Part shown: positions 18,509 through 20,920 of the stretch, piece after piece
How positions within the stretch are numbered: position 1 is the first letter of the stretch
How the letters are laid out: each line of letters begins with the position of its first letter
Program-made: the position numbers and the translations under genes
The notes under the pieces: generated by a model
What the model was told of the DNA's origin: nothing
The model's input: only the letters and a program-made list of their open reading frames with translations
Databases searched by the model: none
From: Chara braunii
Lineage: Eukaryota > Streptophyta > Charophyceae > Charales > Characeae
DNA: 20,920 bases
Assembly (NCBI GenBank): GCA_003427395.1
Contig: BFEA01000213.1
Location: 1,130,249 to 1,151,168, forward strand
Direction: 5' to 3'

Positions 18509-18616
18509 AGCTCCCTGATGAGCCGGTGAAACTCTGACGAAACAGTTTGTCACAGCCTCTCGTTTGTTGTCCTCTCCTCCCTCTCTGCGCATGGTTCACC
18601 GGGCAGTTCTCTATGA

Positions 18617-18617
<1 letters not shown>
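18509..18617 (+). ncRNA. hammerhead copy 5, 5'-truncated, plus tail
   Basis: CTGATGA (18515-18521), a stem II with one mismatch (GCCGG/CTGAC), GAAA (18539-18542) and CAGTTTGTCACAGCC follow in order. The tail continues with CTCTCTGCGC and CACCGGGCAG. The upstream stem III strand and cleavage site are replaced by a TA tract (18491-18509). It faces away from copy 6, so the two form inverted ends around 17335-18490. Confidence 0.8.

Positions 18618-18686
<69 letters not shown>
18617..18686 (+). repeat. (CA)n then (GA)n microsatellite
   Basis: A run of CA from 18617 to about 18657 passes directly into GA to 18686. It begins exactly where the tail of hammerhead copy 5 ends, in the position TA repeats take in the other copies. 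Confidence 0.95.
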
Positions 18687-18688
<2 letters not shown>

Positions 18689-19286
18689 CTGTGGAAGCTG
18701 CTGACTCGCAGTCACAAACTTGCAGCTTATATTTGGATAGAAAACTTACCCCCTTTGCACTCCCAAATATTTATTGACGCGCAGGGCGCTGAAACAACCG
18801 TCTCATGTGTGCTTGGTTTGCAGCAACTCTAGCGTTCATGATTTCTTCTCCGCCCACTCCTACCACCTTTTACACTGTTGCAGACAGAGAAGGGGTCTTG
18901 GCGAGCAATTAACCACATTTAGTTAAGAATGAGATCTTTTTACAAAACCATCATTCGTTCGGGGCCGGAAACGTGCCAAAAAAACAGAACCGGCGCAGGC
19001 CTCTTTTTTTTTTCTTTTTTTTTTTTGACGACAAATCAGCTGTGATTCTCAACTTTCTCTGGCAAAACAGCTGTCCCAAGTTACCAGGATCCAAGTTTCC
19101 CCGACAAAGACATGGCAGATATGGGACAAAGTATCACCCTTCCCACTCTTTGGAGCTTCCTGCCTGCAAAAAAATCTCTGTGAAAAAAAAGAAAAACCCA
19201 CCCATTTCATTTTTTATTTTTTTTTCGTTTATGTTTTTGATTTTTTTTTAATACAGAACGACTTCAAAAAATAAAATAAAAAGTAG
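18687..19286. other. no recognisable gene
   Basis: AT-rich sequence with T runs near 19003-19026 and 19205-19250. No frame, RNA or repeat recognised beyond a weak inverted pair AAGCTGC/GCAGCTT near 18696-18737. Confidence 0.5.
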
Positions 19287-19287
19287 A

Positions 19288-20540
19288 GGGTTGTAGATCT
19301 CAAAAAGATCTACAACCCTGTATTTTTTGTTTTTTTTTTGGCTTATGTTTTTCCGGGGAAAAAAATACTCCCGCGCCCGCTCAAACCCCGCTCAAGCGCT
19401 TTTGAGCGCGGGATTGAGCGGAGCTCCGACCCCGCGCTCAATCAGCGGTTTCACAGGCGTAGGCGTCCCCTGGCAAAGACTCCGATCTATTGGTGGGGAG
19501 CTTCGATCTATTGGTGGGGAGCCGCACCTCTGGAAACGGGGTCCAGCGTCCCAGCGCAATCTTCAACTTTTACCGGGGCCATTACTCGGCTTCGGTTTTG
19601 GGCTGCAACTCAAACAGAAAAGACAGTCCCAGGACATGCCGGTGCACCAACTCTTGGCTCATGCGGTGAAACCAATTTTGGTGGCCTTTAGTCCAATTTA
19701 ACTACAGGATGTGCTCAGAGTCTAGTCCCTGGACTTGACCATCTGCCTATCTCTGACCAGACCTTTAGTGACCACCCGAAACGTGGGCTCACAGCCGCTC
19801 ACTGGCAACCAGGCCTGCTTGGTGACACCAGGCTTCCCAAGAGACCCTGGTAGGCCGCCTGTCCGAGCTAGTGAAGGATGCACTTGTGGCTGTACAGCCT
19901 TTCCCAGGCAGGTTTTTGTGCCACCGCCACATGCAGCCAGATGGCCGCAGGTGGGGGGGCGGAGGGGAGCAGTGAGCTCATACTTGTGACGCAGGAGCTT
20001 CAGGCATGAACTGGTTTCTGAGCCCTTTTCGTTTCTCGGCATGCCATCATGGCCTCGCTCTGTGCATTCCCTGCTCGAAATCCAGTTCCAGTTCCTGTAC
20101 CCGGTCCAGATCGCATCCCGCCCAGTGACTATGTAGAGGTTCAGACCGTTCATATCAATTTGGGGTTTCACTATGCCGAAAATCACAGGTGCCTGCCGGA
20201 GTACTTTGTGTCCAGTCCTTTCTTTGTGCACGTATTTTTTAGAGACATCCCTGTCATATTTTGATGAATGTTCGGTGTAGGAATTCATGCGCCTTAGCGA
20301 GTGTGCAAGGAATTTCCTTTTGAAATTTTCAATTTCAATTTGGCTTCAGGAATTTGGCACATTTTCACTGGCATTTCACACAATTGTTTTGGTGCCTTTA
20401 CAATCTGTGTGACTCTATGTATCACCCGCGGCCGCGGGGTCAAACTTGGCGGGCGGCCACAATTTTTACAGATTTTTCCCCGGCAAAATAAAACGTAAAA
20501 AAAAAACAGAGGGTTGTAGGGTTTTTCGAACCTACAACCC
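19288..20540. mobile_element. ~1.25-kb element with ~100-bp inverted ends tipped by hairpins
   Basis: The left end (19288 onward) and the right end read inward from 20540 share the same order: GGGTTGTAG, a short loop, CTACAACCCT, a T-rich run, CCGGGGAAAAA, CGCCCGC and a TTTGACCCC/CTCAAACCCC block. Each end is itself a hairpin: 14-bp arms at 19287-19300 and 19306-19319, and 10-bp arms at 20511-20520 and 20531-20540. This fits a non-autonomous DNA transposon. I could not find a target duplication in the A/T-rich flanks. The interior shows no transposase or other gene I recognise. Confidence 0.65.
19484..19552 (-). repeat. inverted fragment of the LINE 3' UTR motif
   Basis: Read on the minus strand this matches 8763-8812 of the LINE 3' UTR at roughly 44 of 50 positions, including GGACCC/GTTTCCAG and CCCACCAATAGAT. 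The last part is duplicated as 17-bp units at 19484-19500 and 19505-19521. It shows a second copy of that repeat family, probably swallowed by the surrounding element. Confidence 0.75.
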
Positions 20541-20644
20541 CATTTTTTTTTTCCAAATAGCATATTTTTTTGTGTTTGAAAAAAATAAAAATAAAAAACT
20601 GCGAAAACCCCAAAAAAAAAAAAACAAAACGAAGATCTTTCCTT

Positions 20645-20920
20645 TTTTCTTTTTTTTGGTTGTGTGCAGGGTAACCGGCGTTCGGGATGGGCCGAACGCC
20701 CGAACCCGAACACCCGAACGTATGAGACTCCTTGGGGATGCGTTCGGCCGTTCGGGCCGAATGCGGACCCCAAAAAAAAAAAAAATTTTCTTTTTTTTGG
20801 TTGTGTGCAGGGTAACCGGCGTTCGGGATGGGCCGAACGCCCGAACCCGAACACCCGAACGTATGAGACTCCTTGGGGATGCGTTCGGCCGTTCGGGCCG
20901 AATGCGGACCCCAAAAAAAA
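20645..20920 (+). repeat. 141-bp tandem repeat rich in GTTCGG/CCGAAC, cut by window end
   Basis: Copy one begins at 20645 and copy two at 20786, and they match base for base up to the window end. Each unit is GC-rich between A and T runs and packed with GTTCGGG, CCGAAC and GGCCGAAC words able to fold on themselves. The period is a multiple of three, so the minus-strand frame repeats the same peptide, but I see no reason to call it a gene. The array may continue beyond the window. Confidence 0.9.

Noticed and set aside
19722-20288. 188-codon minus-strand open frame inside the inverted-end element.
   Set aside because: No recognisable motif, transposase signature or composition typical of coding sequence; kept only as an unlikely candidate.
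20294-20914. 206-codon minus-strand frame with a duplicated 47-residue peptide.
   Set aside because: The repetition follows from a 141-bp DNA tandem repeat that preserves frame; the rest is poly-Lys/Phe from A/T runs.

Overview
This window is repeat-dense eukaryotic nuclear DNA from the green lineage. Support: a chromodomain-bearing Ty3/gypsy retrotransposon with an initiator-tRNA-Met-like primer site, a plant-type LINE reverse transcriptase with a zf-RVT-like tail, U6 snRNA copies whose 3' part follows the plant U6 pattern, a Tourist-like MITE, and very abundant (GA)n/(CT)n tracts. A charophyte alga such as Chara is my guess from general impression; nothing here proves it. I see no intact host protein gene. 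Single Ns at 11070, 12244, 17081 and 17175 show a scaffolded draft assembly.

Layout. Positions 1-12019 hold one decayed Ty3/gypsy element: a 5' LTR cut by the window edge (1-868), a primer binding site (871-882), an AT-rich leader, gag with a CCHC zinc knuckle, and pol in the order protease, reverse transcriptase, RNase H, integrase, chromodomain, then a 3' LTR ending at 12019. Nonsense codons, frameshifts and a lost reverse-transcriptase catalytic Asp make it non-autonomous. Its RNase H is split by a 5'-truncated LINE in the same orientation (about 5450-8931). Positions 12020-13800 hold microsatellites and two foldback elements whose outer ends abut (CT)n/(GA)n tracts in inverted orientation. 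Positions 13800-16060 hold a U6 retropseudogene with 14-bp direct repeats, a Tourist-like MITE, another foldback element, a degenerate ~49-bp minisatellite, a GGA tract and a second, more decayed U6-like copy.

The most interesting part is 16080-18620. A family of modules here carries type III hammerhead ribozymes. One copy (minus strand, 16889-16946) has every core nucleotide, all three stems and a GUU cleavage triplet. Others are mutated at invariant bases, truncated or relic. Each hammerhead is followed by a conserved ~110-nt structured tail ending at TA repeats, and neighbouring tails form near-perfect palindromes. Two truncated modules in opposite orientation flank a fragment coding for a Josephin-like (ataxin-3 type) segment and, after an in-frame TGA, two tandem RING-like zinc-binding units. 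I read this as a hammerhead-bearing, retrozyme-like or foldback repeat family that may have enclosed a ubiquitin-pathway gene fragment.

The right end (18690-20920) has no recognisable gene. It holds a ~1.25-kb element with ~100-bp inverted ends, each tipped by a perfect hairpin, an inverted fragment of the LINE 3' UTR motif, and a 141-bp tandem repeat that runs off the window.
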